This document shows, piece after piece, positions 1-11,154 of a stretch of 64,000 nt of DNA. The stretch is from Apoderus coryli (taxonomy: Eukaryota > Arthropoda > Insecta > Coleoptera > Attelabidae). Made by a program: the position numbers and the translations under genes. Below the pieces are notes generated by a model. It was not told the origin of the DNA and did no database searches. It worked only from the letters and a program-made list of their open reading frames with translations. The stretch is from NCBI GenBank assembly GCA_911728435.2, contig OU452203.1, positions 12,607,651-12,671,650 of the forward strand, given 5' to 3'. Position 1 is the stretch's first letter, and each line of letters starts with the position of its first letter.

Positions 1-195
1 GTTCGTCAATGTCATCCATTCTTGCGGGAGCTTGTTCTGCAGGTGTTCTTGGATACACAGTTTCACTCAGTTGGCCGTTAGGCATTCGATGTTAAGTTTT
101 CGCCTTAGTTCCATTCCCTGTTGTGGTCGTTATGCAGGTAGATGTAGAGTCATACTGGATCGAACAAGTCGGTGATCACTCCAGCCATCATCAGC
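1..195 (-). pseudogene. RTE-type LINE relic, linker between endonuclease and RT
   Basis: Read on the minus strand this matches the relic at 59670-59870 at roughly three quarters of positions. Both encode the same degraded peptide: ELRRKLNIEC here against KLRRKLDIEC there, followed by NKLPQEW against NKLPEEY. In the other copy this peptide runs into a segment (ETLGF, then FDKNDEE and IDTKRK) that recalls the linker between the endonuclease and reverse transcriptase domains of RTE-type LINEs. The window edge cuts the relic and stop codons interrupt it, so it is dead. Similarity to the second copy ends near 190. The family call is inference from remembered consensus; the pairing of the two copies is seen directly. 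Confidence 0.6.
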
Positions 196-389
196 ACTCG
201 TTAAAGGTTTGGTGCTCTTGACTTTATGTCGGTCACGAGGGCGAACGATTACGGAGTCGTCATCATAATATGCCAGTGTTTTGGTCCATACAACACAATG
301 GATAACTGCAACTATATCACAATAGTTAAGCTTAATGTCGATGAAAATATTATAAAGAGAAACCTGATAATATTACTTTGTTTTGCTTG

Positions 390-690
390 TTTTTTCTGGT
401 CAGATCCCTCCAGGGTTTTTCATTCTCGAATAGCTACTCGAATTATACTTATTTTAAACAGAAAACTTCCACAGGCAACAAATCTTCTGAATAAAGTCAC
501 TGCGTCAAATATGCACTAGTTAACGTTTGAGTCATCTTCCTGTTAGATTCTTCAAAAACCAGATTCCTTGAATTTGGAGTTTATGTATTTTTTGATGTAA
601 TTCCGTGTTAATTCGAGTAGCTATTCGAGAATGAAAAACCCTGGAGAGACCTGAAATACTCTGGGTGACCAGCAAAAAGTGTTGGTGCTT
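390..690. mobile_element. Foldback MITE with about 38-bp inverted arms
   Basis: Bases 408-445 are the reverse complement of 609-646 over 38 bp without a visible mismatch; the arm holds CATTCTCGAATAGCTACTCG. Beyond an indel of roughly 15-20 bases on the right side the similarity resumes outward (CTGGTCA near 398-403 and its complement TGACCAG near 667-673), so the inverted ends probably reach about 390 and 690. The 160-bp interior has no transposase-like frame; the short open frames crossing it are incidental. This is a non-autonomous terminal-inverted-repeat element. No target duplication was identified, so its superfamily is unknown. Confidence 0.75.
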
Positions 691-724
691 GACGGTATTG
701 AACTCAGAAAGCCGATATGAATGA

Positions 725-1085
725 ACAGTATACAATTATCATGGAACAATTTATGAAATCATAGAAAGAAATGCTCTAGAATAAAATGACGAATAATAAA
801 ACAACCAATCCCATGCGGAGAAAAAAAATAGAACACATAGTTCTATGCAGATAAGCAGGAATTAATAGAAAAACTCAACACAACTCTAATGAAAATGGAC
901 GAAATCAAAGAAGCTATGAGATAACTTGAACAAATGCATCTCGGTAGCAAATAAGAACCAAAAACAAAAGTAAAAAAATGGGGTTGGTTTAAACAGCCTA
1001 CCAATCACGATACAAGAACTAACAATCAACGTGACAGAAGAGTGTCAAAAAGGCAAAATATTTTCGAGGCAAAACTACAAGCCAC
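725..1085 (+). pseudogene. Possible LINE ORF1-like coiled-coil relic
   Basis: With stops and frame changes tolerated, the plus strand reads as a charged, heptad-like peptide (LIEKLNTTLMKMDEIKEAM followed by LEQMHLGSK near 870-955). This resembles the coiled-coil part of ORF1-type proteins of insect LINEs. No zinc knuckle is visible and no frame stays open for 60 codons. Chance low-complexity Lys/Glu sequence is a real alternative. Confidence 0.25.
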
Positions 1086-1089
1086 AGTA

Positions 1090-4000
1090 AGTTAGCCTGC
1101 CTTTATAATAACAAGAAAGCTACAATGAGTTAATTGACAACATTGACATTTTTATGGAGAAAAGTATTTACAGCAAGTCTACATACAGACAAGCCTAATG
1201 AAAATAGTCAAATATTTAAGCTTCAGGATCGTTTAGATCAAGTGAAAATTTTGTTTTAGGACTTGAATTATCCAGGTTTGCAACTTCAGTGTATAGTAGC
1301 TTATGTTTTTTTTTAAGAACTTATATAAGTTTTTTCCAATCTCGGTTTACGTCATGCTTTTGACAGTCATTTTGGTCGAATTTGTCTATATGGTTTTACG
1401 CATTGATAAACAAGTAAATTGGCACTCAGATATTGGTACCTTGAGTCTATAGATACAAAAAGAAATTACGAATAATTATATTAATTCCCATACGAAACGT
1501 TAATTACAATTGAAAACTGAATGTATTTCAATTACTAAAAGAAACAACTTAATCTTTATAAAAATTGATTGGAAACAAAAAGGCCTTCAATTAAAAGAAT
1601 TAACAAAGAACTTACTGAAACTTTAACTTCGAATATTATTAAGAAACTTTATACAATTCACTACTTCAGAATAAAATTAAATGGACGTAGTCTTTATACT
1701 GGTATACTTTAAAACAAAACTAGAAAATAATTCTTAACTGTGAGAAATCTTCTAAGTCCAAAAAAACAAATTAAAATATTTAATTTAGCTTTATAAAATT
1801 GGAAATCACATCTAGACTCTACCAAGGCTAAAACGAATCTAACTTGAAAGTCCTATCGCCTTTCCAAAATTGCCTCATAAAAATGACAAGTAGGTACTAC
1901 AGAATGAAAAATGGCCAATAAGAAAAGAGCATTTTTAAAATATATTCCTATACAAATACAGCTACAGGGTGAGAGTTTCAGAAATAAAATCCATTTTTAT
2001 ATCGAATAGTAATAATTGTTGTTGACGGCTAAGATGTCCTATGTTGGAGATTTTTCAGAAGATCAACAAGACACTACCGTTTGTAAAGTTAGGAACAATA
2101 CGATTATATAATGACTCTTTAATCTCCAGAAAAGCTAAGTGGATGAAAACCCATATTATGATGGCCCTTTAATATTTATTCTTTGATATGGGAAACCTTG
2201 TTAACTCCCCAACTACTAGCTTCTGTATATAATAATAAAAGTCCGACATTTAATTTGCGTGAATGTATTTCGAGAATCTTGAATGACCACTCTGTATTTA
2301 AAACATCTGGTTATCTTTATCTTTTGACTGACTCTTGAACAAACTCAATATTTTCGATTAGAATAAGGTCGTTTTCTAGGTATCAGTTCTTTTAGGAACA
2401 TTTGGTAAGGCACCAAAGATTATATGTTTATTACTTACAGATGTTGTATAATATTTACGAAAAGATTAGACTTCTAGACATGTTAGGTATAAAACTATAA
2501 AACTAAGAGAAAATATCTATAAAAAAAACCAACTAGTATCCAAGATACCAATGGCGTGGTGTCTTGTTACAAGTAAATATGTGTTAAATTTGACAATTTT
2601 TTTACGAAATATGTAACGCAAATACTTAAAATTAAAGTAATGGAACTAACCTCAAGTCCCGAAAAAATTTAAATACTTTTGATTTACATTGCTTCGCCAA
2701 GGCTGTAATAACAAGAAGGACTACGACTTCCAGGTCTGTCACAAGCAATAAAAAATCCGCATGGAATGTTGCAAAAAAATCTTCTAGAAAAAATAAGTTG
2801 GTTATTTTGTAGCCGCTCTTTGTATAACCGCAACTGAAGCTAATAGGATATGTATATTTTACATGTATGGTCCTTGTCTCATATTTCAGTTTTTACAAGA
2901 GCTTTGGACCAAAGCATGTAAATTTATTTAATTTGCTTGCATTTTTTTACGGTCTGTCTATAATGTATTTTTAATAACCTGATCTCTGTTGCAGTTTTTA
3001 TTACTCTTATATAAATATTCATACCTAAATTGAATATACAAATAGGTACATGCTGAACGTAGATACATTTGAAAACATTGTGTACCTACCTAACTCCTTC
3101 ATAAATATTAATTTCAGAATTAAATTATGGGTAAAAAGTTTGAAATTAGAAAACATCAACGTGCGGGGTAAGCTTTATATTAGATAACATATTTATATTA
3201 TGTTAAAATTGTATTTTGTTTTATGAATAATTATTGTAACATTAGTGAACGTTTATCTCTTTTTAATACAGTTAGATTAGCTTTCGAAATGTCTGACTCG
3301 TTTTTAAGATCGGTCGGTTCTATATAAAAAAAATCGGATGTGTCACCCCAAAACTTTCCCGGCAAGATATAATAAAATCTAAAATAAACTCATGGACAAA
3401 AGTATCGAATATTCCAAAATTATCTCAATATCGTTGTTAAAAAATGAATAAAAATATATAAAAACACTTTTTAGTAGTAAAAACAGTTTATCTTACAATT
3501 CCTAATTGGAACGGCAACGAAGCGACAAAATTGTACACCTACAGTGTGTCCCATACGGAAAAAAAATATTGTCGTTACAGTAACTTTACAAACGAAAGGA
3601 TACTGTTTTTGTGACGAGATGGCTACAAAAATAGTGGATGATCCAAATTGTTGTTAATAAATACTTGATTTAACGATGAATCGACATTTTCCCTGAATGG
3701 ATTTGTCAACAAACACAGTTGTAGGTAGGTTTGCCTCCGTATCCTATTTAAACAAAATTACTGTTCAAATTTGCACGATCCGATCAACATTTTCAGCGAC
3801 GACATTTTATCGGTCCCACTTAATGTGAGTCACCCTGCGATAGCCCAATGATTAACTGGGTATACATTAAAACAGACAATATAACGCAGATACAAATTGT
3901 TACCTAGTTTTTTCTTTTACGATAAAAATAATAAAATTGCTTTGTTCCATATAAGAGCAACCCAGTAATTCACAAAGTATATAGCCCTAAGTCAAAAACG

Positions 4001-4695
4001 TAATAACAGTATTGATTAGATAAAAAAATTCAAAATAGAATTTATTAGAACAAAAACCGTTCAAGGATTTCCCAGTTACAGAATAATCTAAGAACAAATT
4101 ATTGTTATAATGGTGGTACCTTTCTATTTTTTTTTATTGTAGTGCATGATTAGCCTTTATAAAAACAACAATAAAAAGTCATCTGGAAAAACTCAAGACA
4201 TATTGGTGTGTCGATTATATAGTAAATTAAAATGGTCTCACGATTTGTTTGATACAAACGTAAAGTACATTTTTAGACAGATTTATTTATTGATAGTTAT
4301 TGTTTGAAAAGGTTGAAGGCTTTTTTTTTAATACGTTAGAAATGTGAACAGTTGTTTTTAATATTTTTTCGCAAAGGAAGTTCATACAAAAATATACAAA
4401 ATAAGCGATTAACACGGTAATAATCTTAGTATCTAGTTTCTTCATTAAGACGAATGAAGCCCATATAAAGTAATTTTTCTAAGACTATCTGTAAGTTTAA
4501 ACCTGGTAAATCGAATCGATCAATAATTGTATCGCCCATTTCATTGCCGACTTATTTCAAAATGGTTTAAATAATTCAATTTATCCAACCATAAATGTTT
4601 AAAATTCTTATGAATTAATTAGAAAGTCAAAGAAATTTCTAGCCCTGTTGAAATTCTAGCGTCTTTCGACGATTTCTCTTCTATTTCCAACAACT
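1090..4695. other. AT-rich non-coding sequence
   Basis: No open frame of 60 codons, RNA gene or element end is recognisable. The stretch contains many A or T runs and scattered TACCTAC-type short motifs. It is probably old intergenic or decayed repeat DNA. Confidence 0.6.
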
Positions 4696-4699
4696 ACTG

Positions 4700-4960
4700 A
4701 ATGTACTGCCATGGGTTTATATTTAGGAATTATTTTGCATATTCCGCAAAAATTAATTTTGAATATTTCCTCAGGGTTTGTCCTTTTGGTATATCGACGA
4801 AGTGTTTGTATTACGTTTTACATCTTTTAATTTTATATATGAAAGAGATAAAGATCTTAAACTCCCTATCTCAAATACATTTATTATCAGGAAGAGCGCT
4901 CATAAATTCGAATTTGACATTTATAGAAAAAATAGGTATATGACTCTAAACACAAAATAA
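4700..4960 (+). pseudogene. Penelope-like element RT relic (C-terminal part)
   Basis: The frame ending at 4960 reads FWYIDEVFVLRF, then LKLPISNTFIIRK, then KFEFDIYRKNRYMTLN. This order matches the Penelope-like RT pattern of a Y(V/I)DD box, an LPFLD box and an IYRKPT box. The catalytic pair is altered (DE instead of DD) and the residues expected between boxes are missing, so it is inactive. A GIY-YIG relic of the same element class lies at about 19.85 kb, too far away to be the same insertion. The family assignment comes from motif order only. Confidence 0.55.
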
Positions 4961-5034
4961 TGTATTGTAATACTGATGGCTTATGAATGTTGGAAAATCA
5001 CTCAGCATAATTCTAGAATGTTGAACCTGATTTA

Positions 5035-5065
5035 GGTGTGTGTGTATGTGTGGGTGTGTGCGGCG
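5035..5065. repeat. TG-rich simple repeat
   Basis: Imperfect alternating TG run directly upstream of the 18S rRNA fragment. Confidence 0.8.
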
Positions 5066-5128
5066 TGTATTTCTCATTGCATGCACCACCCTTTATTGTA
5101 TGTGGTTTTTACTGTCCGCGTACAAACA

Positions 5129-5365
5129 ATTCTTCTTAGAGGGACAGGCGGCTTCTAGCCGCACGAGAATGAGCAATAATAGGTCTGTGATGCCCTTAGA
5201 TGTTATGTGCCGCACGCGCGCTACACTGAAGGAATCAGCGTGTCCTCCCTGTCCGAACAGATCGGGTAACCCGCTGAACCTCCTTCGTGCTAGGGATTGG
5301 GGCTTGCAATTATTCCCCATGAACGAGGAATTCCCAGTAAGCGCGAGTCATAAGCTCGCGTTGAT

Positions 5366-5411
<46 letters not shown>

Positions 5412-5416
5412 AATTG
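5129..5416 (+). pseudogene. 18S rRNA 3'-domain fragment
   Basis: From TTCTTAGAGGGACAGGCGG to ACACACCGCCCGTCGCTACT, and on to CCGATTGAAT, the sequence follows the 3' major domain of arthropod 18S rRNA, including the universal 3' primer site. Known conserved runs are intact (GTAACCCGCTGAACCTCC, GAGGAATTCCCAGTAAGCG). Differences such as ATGTGCCGC for the usual CTGGGCCGC, and TCCGAACAGATCGGG in a variable helix, mark it as diverged. The match starts abruptly at about 5129 and stops at about 5416, before the end of 18S, so this is a dead fragment and not an rDNA unit. The 125-codon open frame across it is a by-product of rRNA sequence. A short A-run at 5548-5560 lies downstream. Confidence 0.92.
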
Positions 5417-5564
5417 ATAAGAATCCAATTCCGTGACTAATAAAGAGAAGAAGCGCACGATACGCAGAGTATATGACAGATAAGTCTAATCTGATATAAA
5501 TTATCTCCTGAGTGTTAGCAAGGTTAGCGAAACTCTCGTGAAATTAAAAAAAAAAAACTGTTGT

Positions 5565-8385
5565 CATTGGGTCCCGTTAGTAAAACGTCTTTTTCGATAT
5601 GAATGTGTTGAAAATTAGCAATTTTATTGTTGATCAAGAATTGTTGTTGTCCAGGACTATTGCTGCAAATTCTTATACTCGTCACAAAGTAATATCATTC
5701 CACAATACACTATTATAGTAATTTAATAAAATTTTGGACCACATTCAGTTATCTGATCACAAACTTTTTTTTTGCCAATTCCCGGTTTACTATTTTGGCA
5801 TTAAAATAGTAGTTTGCATGGTTTTTGGTAGAAACTATTGCAATAAATAATGGGCGATCTCAAAAAATGTACCACACGAAAGTTTCAATGTAGCAGTGAC
5901 GGCAAATTTTAAGTAGAAAATTAGAAGTAAATGCAAAACTGTTTTTAAGGCAGTCAATTTTGCACAATAGCCTAAAATTCCACTCTATAGAGCATCTATA
6001 TACACGGCGTCCCTCCGGAAATGTCCGCGATATTTAAATGAAGTAGGTACAAGCTGTAAAGCTACATGGGAATTTGGGAGTATACGATGTTCCACGAGGG
6101 TCAGACGACTAAAATATATAATATCAGATGGTGGCATTTCTGGTAATACTGGTATTAGGTGTAAACTTGCTTAATTTTAAATAGAACGTCCTATCCAACA
6201 ACAACATTTTATCGTATTTAGCATTTCAAATAAAGGCGACTTTGGCTATTTCGAAAATTTGTAGTTTCCGTCAATTTAACATTTTTCCATCAATGAAAAA
6301 CCATTTTCACGATTCACTATGAATAATTAATGTGGTTGGCTATAACAGAAAAAAAAAATTAAAGCTATATTATTTATTGAAACCAGTGAAAATTTTTATC
6401 TTTTGTTTAATAATTATTACGTAAATAAACGTCAAGTAAGAGAAATAAATATTACAATACATTTGAAATTTGGATATTATAAAAATATTTAGGTATAAGA
6501 CTTCTTTACCCTTTACTTTGTTACTTATTAATTAGCAAAATGAACCTTCAAACTAAGAAAGTCAGGTATTTCTAATTGTTTATTTCGCAACATTAAAAAA
6601 ATACTTTCGCACTAATTAAAGCAAGGGACTTAGATATGAAGCATTAAGTTTGTAATAATCCGTTTACTAGTAAAAACAAAGTTAATAATTGTTTAGCTAA
6701 CTGAATTTTTTTGACTGATGAAATATTAGCAAAAAAAGTATTTTTTTTAATGACCAATTTCTTCGCAGCTACTAGACCGATTAGTTTGATTCATATGTTA
6801 AAATGTTCAGAAAGAGCCATATTTTTAATTTCTGTAGTAAATATCTCAATTAAAAAAAATAAGTAGTAGTTTTAACAACAATTTTGTAGGAAACTTGGTT
6901 TGGTTTTTTTTCATTCAAGTAGACAAAGTAGCTAAAGCAACCGGTGCATGTAGACGGGATCAAATGAATGTGTCAACTGATCATAAAAATAAATGAAAGA
7001 CAATAATTGGTTGTGATCTGCCAAGAAAATTCGGTTTTGTACCGACGATATTATTTTTCTCAAATTCAACACATCAGATTATTTGTAAGAAAATGTTCTA
7101 TTCAGTCTACTCAACATAACGAGTGTTTTTTTCTCAATGGTTGATTACGCTGGGAGTTCAGTTATTAAGAGGGTATAATAAATCATTCGTATCAGTTTCT
7201 TGTATACTTTATTTGAGATAATATAAGAATATCAACTTTTGTATATAATTTTTTCATGTTGTATCTCTTATTGTTTTCCAGATTAAGGGTCAACTTCATG
7301 GCAAATTGACAAACACCCTGTACATTCTTTTTTTTGAATTCTACTCTTAACAGATTTCTACTTAATGTTACTTAGGCGATGTTAATTACGTACTTGCAAA
7401 CCGAAGCAATCAAAGGCTCATTATTATCTCATTCTGAAAATATATATATAAAGGAGTCGTAGAAACAAAAAACACTTTTTTTCAGAGCCAACTTCCTGTA
7501 AAACATAATTAATCCTTCCTAACAAGATTCATATCCTTTTGTTTCGTCCTTTGCAAAGCAAATGCATGGATTTCAAATTTTTTGCCTTTAGATTTTTGCG
7601 TGTATTATTTACCCTCGCTCTTTCGCGTTGGTTTCTGCATGAGACAAACGGAGCATAGAGCAAATAGAAGGAGAAAATAAGAGTGACATTATTTATGTGC
7701 ATTGGCTTCATAACCCTTTTAATGGACATGACAGTAAATAAATTTTGCTTTTGAAATGCGTTGTTGTTGTTGTTATCAATCGCGAACGAACACTCAGGTC
7801 AAAAAAAAAAAAGGAAATTAAAAAATATATAGCTAGGGTCATTTGCAATTCGGTCGAGTGCGAGATCAGATTTTTTCGAATAAATCATTTGTAAGCTGGT
7901 TTTGAGAAATGAAAATTTGTTGATATAAATTCTGTGCGTCTCTTACATTAGATAGTCTTTGTTTTTAGGTACCAAGTTTTTTAAGTTTTGATAAGCTGTT
8001 CCTAATGATGATTAAAGATATGTGCTTTTCGAAAATAGCGTCTAGATTTTGGACTTTGTTTTTTGTCGCGCGCGTTCTCTTCATTGTTATTTTAAAAACT
8101 TCTATCGAAACTGTACGGTCTTTTACATCCTAATAAATAAAATATAAATATATATTTGTCAAAAAATTAATAAAATAATTTGTAGACATATCAACAAACA
8201 AAACATATAAATCATAAGAATAATTAATACTATACACTATATTGTACCTATACATCGTCCAATAAATAAAAAAAAATAATTATTAAGTACTTAAAGTAAA
8301 TTCATTAAATATTCTACAATTATACGTACAATATATATACAATATAGATACAAAACACACAATATAAACTATGCTACTAATAAGA
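5565..8385. other. AT-rich non-coding sequence
   Basis: Only one frame just above 60 codons (7529-7729, minus), with no recognisable content. Simple AT repeats occur at about 7440-7452 and an A-run at 7801-7813; a short GTT run lies at 7763-7776. An ACACCCTGTA string at about 7313 resembles insect transposon ends, but no partner end was found. Confidence 0.6.
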
Positions 8386-8389
8386 ATAA

Positions 8390-9829
8390 TGATCCAGTGT
8401 GTGAATCGCTCAAAATTAATACACATTAAAAAAGTCACCTACTGAACAAAAAGCTCTTTCTAACAAGTATGTTTTTAGAGCTTTATGGAATCTAGGAAGG
8501 GATGATATCGATTTGATTTCCATTGGCAGATGGTTGTGCATTTTTTTGTGCGTTGTGTAGAATCGAGCTTTTGATTAATTCGGAGGATGGGGCTGGCAGA
8601 TAAAGATCATTTTCGGCGTTTCTAAGCAGATATCTGACAGGTGTTTGCGGATTAACCAGACCGATTCCAATATGAATAAGGAAGGTAGTGTTAGTATTTT
8701 AAATTTTCTGAAGAAGTCCTGGCAATGGGCTCTATATTGCAATCTCAGAGAGTATCGAATAGCTCTTTTTTGTAATCTCAAAGTACGCCCAAATTGCGTT
8801 GCACATCATCTACGCCAGAATGGGAGGGCGTATCGAAGTTAAGATTCGAAGAGTGAAAAGTAGACTATTATGGAAGTTCTCCTAAACTGAACTTAACGCA
8901 AAACGGACCAAGTTCCACATCAGGGAGCTGTCCACAACAAGGCCCAGAAACCTCACAGAAGAAGCGACGTCAATAGTGGAATTATTAAGTGCACAAGACA
9001 GCAGCGCACCTTTGTAACAGACAAATTTTGTTTTCGCAGTGTTGATGCACTACAGGTTGGAGTCATACCGTGATTTGATGGTGATTAAGTCTTTGGATAT
9101 ATGGTACTATGGTGTTACGGTCAATTTTTATCTTAAAGTAAATGCGTATATCTAACCATAATAAATAACCAATTGCACTCACCTTAATTAAAATTTTATT
9201 CATAATTCCATTTACATCTATACCTTGTCTAATTGCCAAAATAAAATTGCCTTATTTGTTGTTTCAATAATGAAATATTCTTAGTACGGTCCTGTATATG
9301 GTGTGCGGTTTAGATTTATTTTTTTTTTCTTTTTCATGCCAAGTGAACACCTAAAACAGAAAATGTCTATTAAATAATTATTTAAAAGTTTTTAAAAATA
9401 AAATTTATACTTACTACGTGGTGGAGCCCTCGTAAATCTTTTTCTTGAGTCCAGGACATCAATAATTGTCGTAATATTTTGGGTATTTGAGAGAATTCAA
9501 GCGGATTTAATGTTGATTTCAATTCCGGGTGGGATCTTTTAAATGTTATATCTGATCTAGGAATGATCATTACCAGTAGTTGCAGTCTCAAACCTCCGAA
9601 GGCCACCGCCGCATCAGGCAAATTTATCAATAATTCGAGCGATCCTCTTTCTTAAAAATTTATACGTCACAATGGAGAGCCACACTATCCGGGCCGCCCA
9701 AGTAAAACTAGTATCATCAGCATAGAGACATACTTTACCGCTGATGTCTAGGCAAGTAATGTCGTTGATAAATAGCAAAAGTAAAATTTGGCAGCCAAGA
9801 TAAATCTTAAACATTAAGACAAACAACAA
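8390..9829 (-). pseudogene. CR1/jockey-type LINE RT relic split by an insertion
   Basis: Two blocks on the minus strand form one RT relic. The 5' block (9829 down to about 9625) reads LLLLFINDI, then GKVCLYADDTSF, which is the RT palm with an intact YADD box. The 3' block (about 9065 down to 8390) reads NTAKTKFVCYKGALL, then VASSVRFLGLVVDSSLMWN and a degraded thumb/C-terminal region (GIGLVNPQTPVRYLL). Stops and frameshifts are frequent. Between the blocks lies the TGTTACGG-family element (about 9114-9610), so the LINE was there first. The 5' part including endonuclease is missing. The clade is uncertain within the CR1/jockey group. Confidence 0.7.
9114..9610 (-). mobile_element. TGTTACGG-family element, copy A (in LINE relic)
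   Basis: On the minus strand this reads towards an end CCGTAACA at 9114, the same terminal octamer as copies B and C. It shares their layout: an exon-like block, a donor-like AGTAAGTATA near 9405-9414, an acceptor-like TTCTGTTTTAG near 9350-9360, then a block with ATACAGGACCGTACTAA that parallels ATACAGAACCGGACTAAA in copy C. The frame before the donor is open (9630-9382, 82 codons, with FKRSHPELKSTLNPLEF) but unrecognised. The element interrupts a LINE RT. An end in CA after a TG-starting complement suggests a retroelement LTR, which is inference; the far end is not located precisely. Confidence 0.5.
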
Positions 9830-10410
9830 ATAAAAAGTTTCCCGAATTTTTATTCAAATATCAAACATATCATAACTGATATTGATAATAATTAGATCGA
9901 TTTAATCATATTATAATAACAATCAATCTCGATTGCTCCTCCTCAACAATACATACAGTCATTCAAATAAATGCTATCTATATAACTGCATTTCTGTAAC
10001 AATAATTACCAATGAAACGGCTGTTTATCCTGCAGAGAGGCATGTAAAATGGCCAATTTATACTGACATTTGTAACATTTTGATAACGTGTTGTTATTAA
10101 ATTGATATACCGACATGACATGTGTGCGGCAAGAATGGGGTTTATTAAAAGTTTCAGAGTCCGCACACGTTCTGGTGAATGACATCATCAGAGGAAAATG
10201 GTTTTATAAATAAACAAACCTGTTATTTAATTTTTAGCTCTCCATATTATATATCATGTATGGTAGCTATTAGTTTCACGAACATTTTTAATTTTTTTTT
10301 TGCCGGAAATACGTGTTTTCGGTCATTCCATACGTAAATAAGTAGTTTTAAAAAAATAAATGTCTGTCTGTTAGTCTGTGCCTGTCTGTATCCGCGATAA
10401 CTCACTATCT
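9830..10410. other. Non-coding sequence with CTGT-rich stretch
   Basis: Two overlapping minus frames of about 60 codons show nothing recognisable. At 10363-10400 a CTGTCTGT-rich stretch followed by CCGCGATAACTCAC leads into the palindrome at 10414; this looks like repeat-derived sequence. Confidence 0.5.
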
Positions 10411-10413
10411 CGA

Positions 10414-10509
10414 ACACAACGAACTCAGAAAAACGTTACAATATGTTAACGTTTTTCTGAACTCAGAAAAACGTTACAATATGTTAACGTTTTTCTGAGT
10501 GCGTTGTGT
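10414..10509. repeat. Nested palindrome containing two tandem 38-bp hairpins
   Basis: Two identical 38-bp units (10421-10458 and 10459-10496) lie head to tail. Each unit is itself a hairpin: CAGAAAAACGTTA pairs with TAACGTTTTTCTG around a short ATATG-type loop. The outside flanks also pair: CACAACGAACTCAG on the left with CTGAGTGCGTTGTG on the right. The string CGTTACAATAT occurs in both units and again at about 10849-10859, at the far side of the LTR-like sequence, which ties the palindrome to that element's ends. Confidence 0.9.
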
Positions 10510-10853
10510 GAAATAATACCGCTCTTTAATTGTAACTAATTTATTTACACTTAATAACTAAACACTTAAACAAACTAATAACATTAATGCGCAAAAATTA
10601 CTGTAATTATTTTTACAATTTATTTTCACTATTATTTATATGTGACAACACTGTTCGACCGCTGACTGTTTACTGTATCTGTCTCTCCGCCTTTATAGGT
10701 ATACCTAATTTCGTATTCCACATCGCACAAGAATGCTCTAGACCTTTCTAGTCTCTTCTGTTCTATTATATGGTGCTCTACAACACAGCCAGCTCGAGTA
10801 TGACTAGGCGCATAGCGGTGTTGCCAACAGGTGTACATTCTCTTGTTCGTTAC
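10500..10853 (-). mobile_element. Candidate LTR or promoter-bearing element end
   Basis: Read on the minus strand the block starts TGTAACGAACAAG at about 10853, contains a TATAAAGGCGG box (10687-10697), ends in T-rich and A-rich sequence with AATAAATT strings, and runs into ACAACGCACTCAG and the palindrome. TG start, internal TATA box and later AATAAA fit an LTR, but no second LTR, primer site or coding region is seen and the CA end is ambiguous because of the palindrome. The 68-codon minus frame (10632-10838) overlaps it and is not recognised. Confidence 0.35.
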
Positions 10854-10917
10854 AATATTTTAACCAAATTTGCTACAAAGATACTATAGGATATGTCGTT
10901 TAAGAAACATTCAGCGT

Positions 10918-11150
10918 AAACAAGAGGTTTCAAATAGGGTTAAAAACTTTAAAAAATTCATACGAAATATTGAATAATTTTTGATGAAATCATACCTGTT
11001 TTAGAGCAATATATTGATTTTATTTCGTGGACACTCATTTTGATTTTTCTCCTTAGGAAATATGTATTTTTATAAGTTTTCAACTCCTTTTAACATTCTT
11101 TCCGAATGCCAATGTGATCTAATTTAACCCTATTTGAAATATTCTTGTTT
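10918..11150. mobile_element. Foldback element with about 27-bp inverted ends
   Basis: The stretch 10918-10944 (AAACAAGAGGTTTCAAATAG and onward) is the imperfect reverse complement of 11123-11150 (TTTAACCCTATTTGAAATAT and onward). The 180-bp interior is AT-rich and non-coding. It may be a small MITE; no target duplication was recognised. Confidence 0.55.
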
Positions 11151-11154
11151 CAAT

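Noticed and set aside
5040..5417. 125-codon plus-strand frame
   Set aside because: It is 18S rRNA sequence read as protein.
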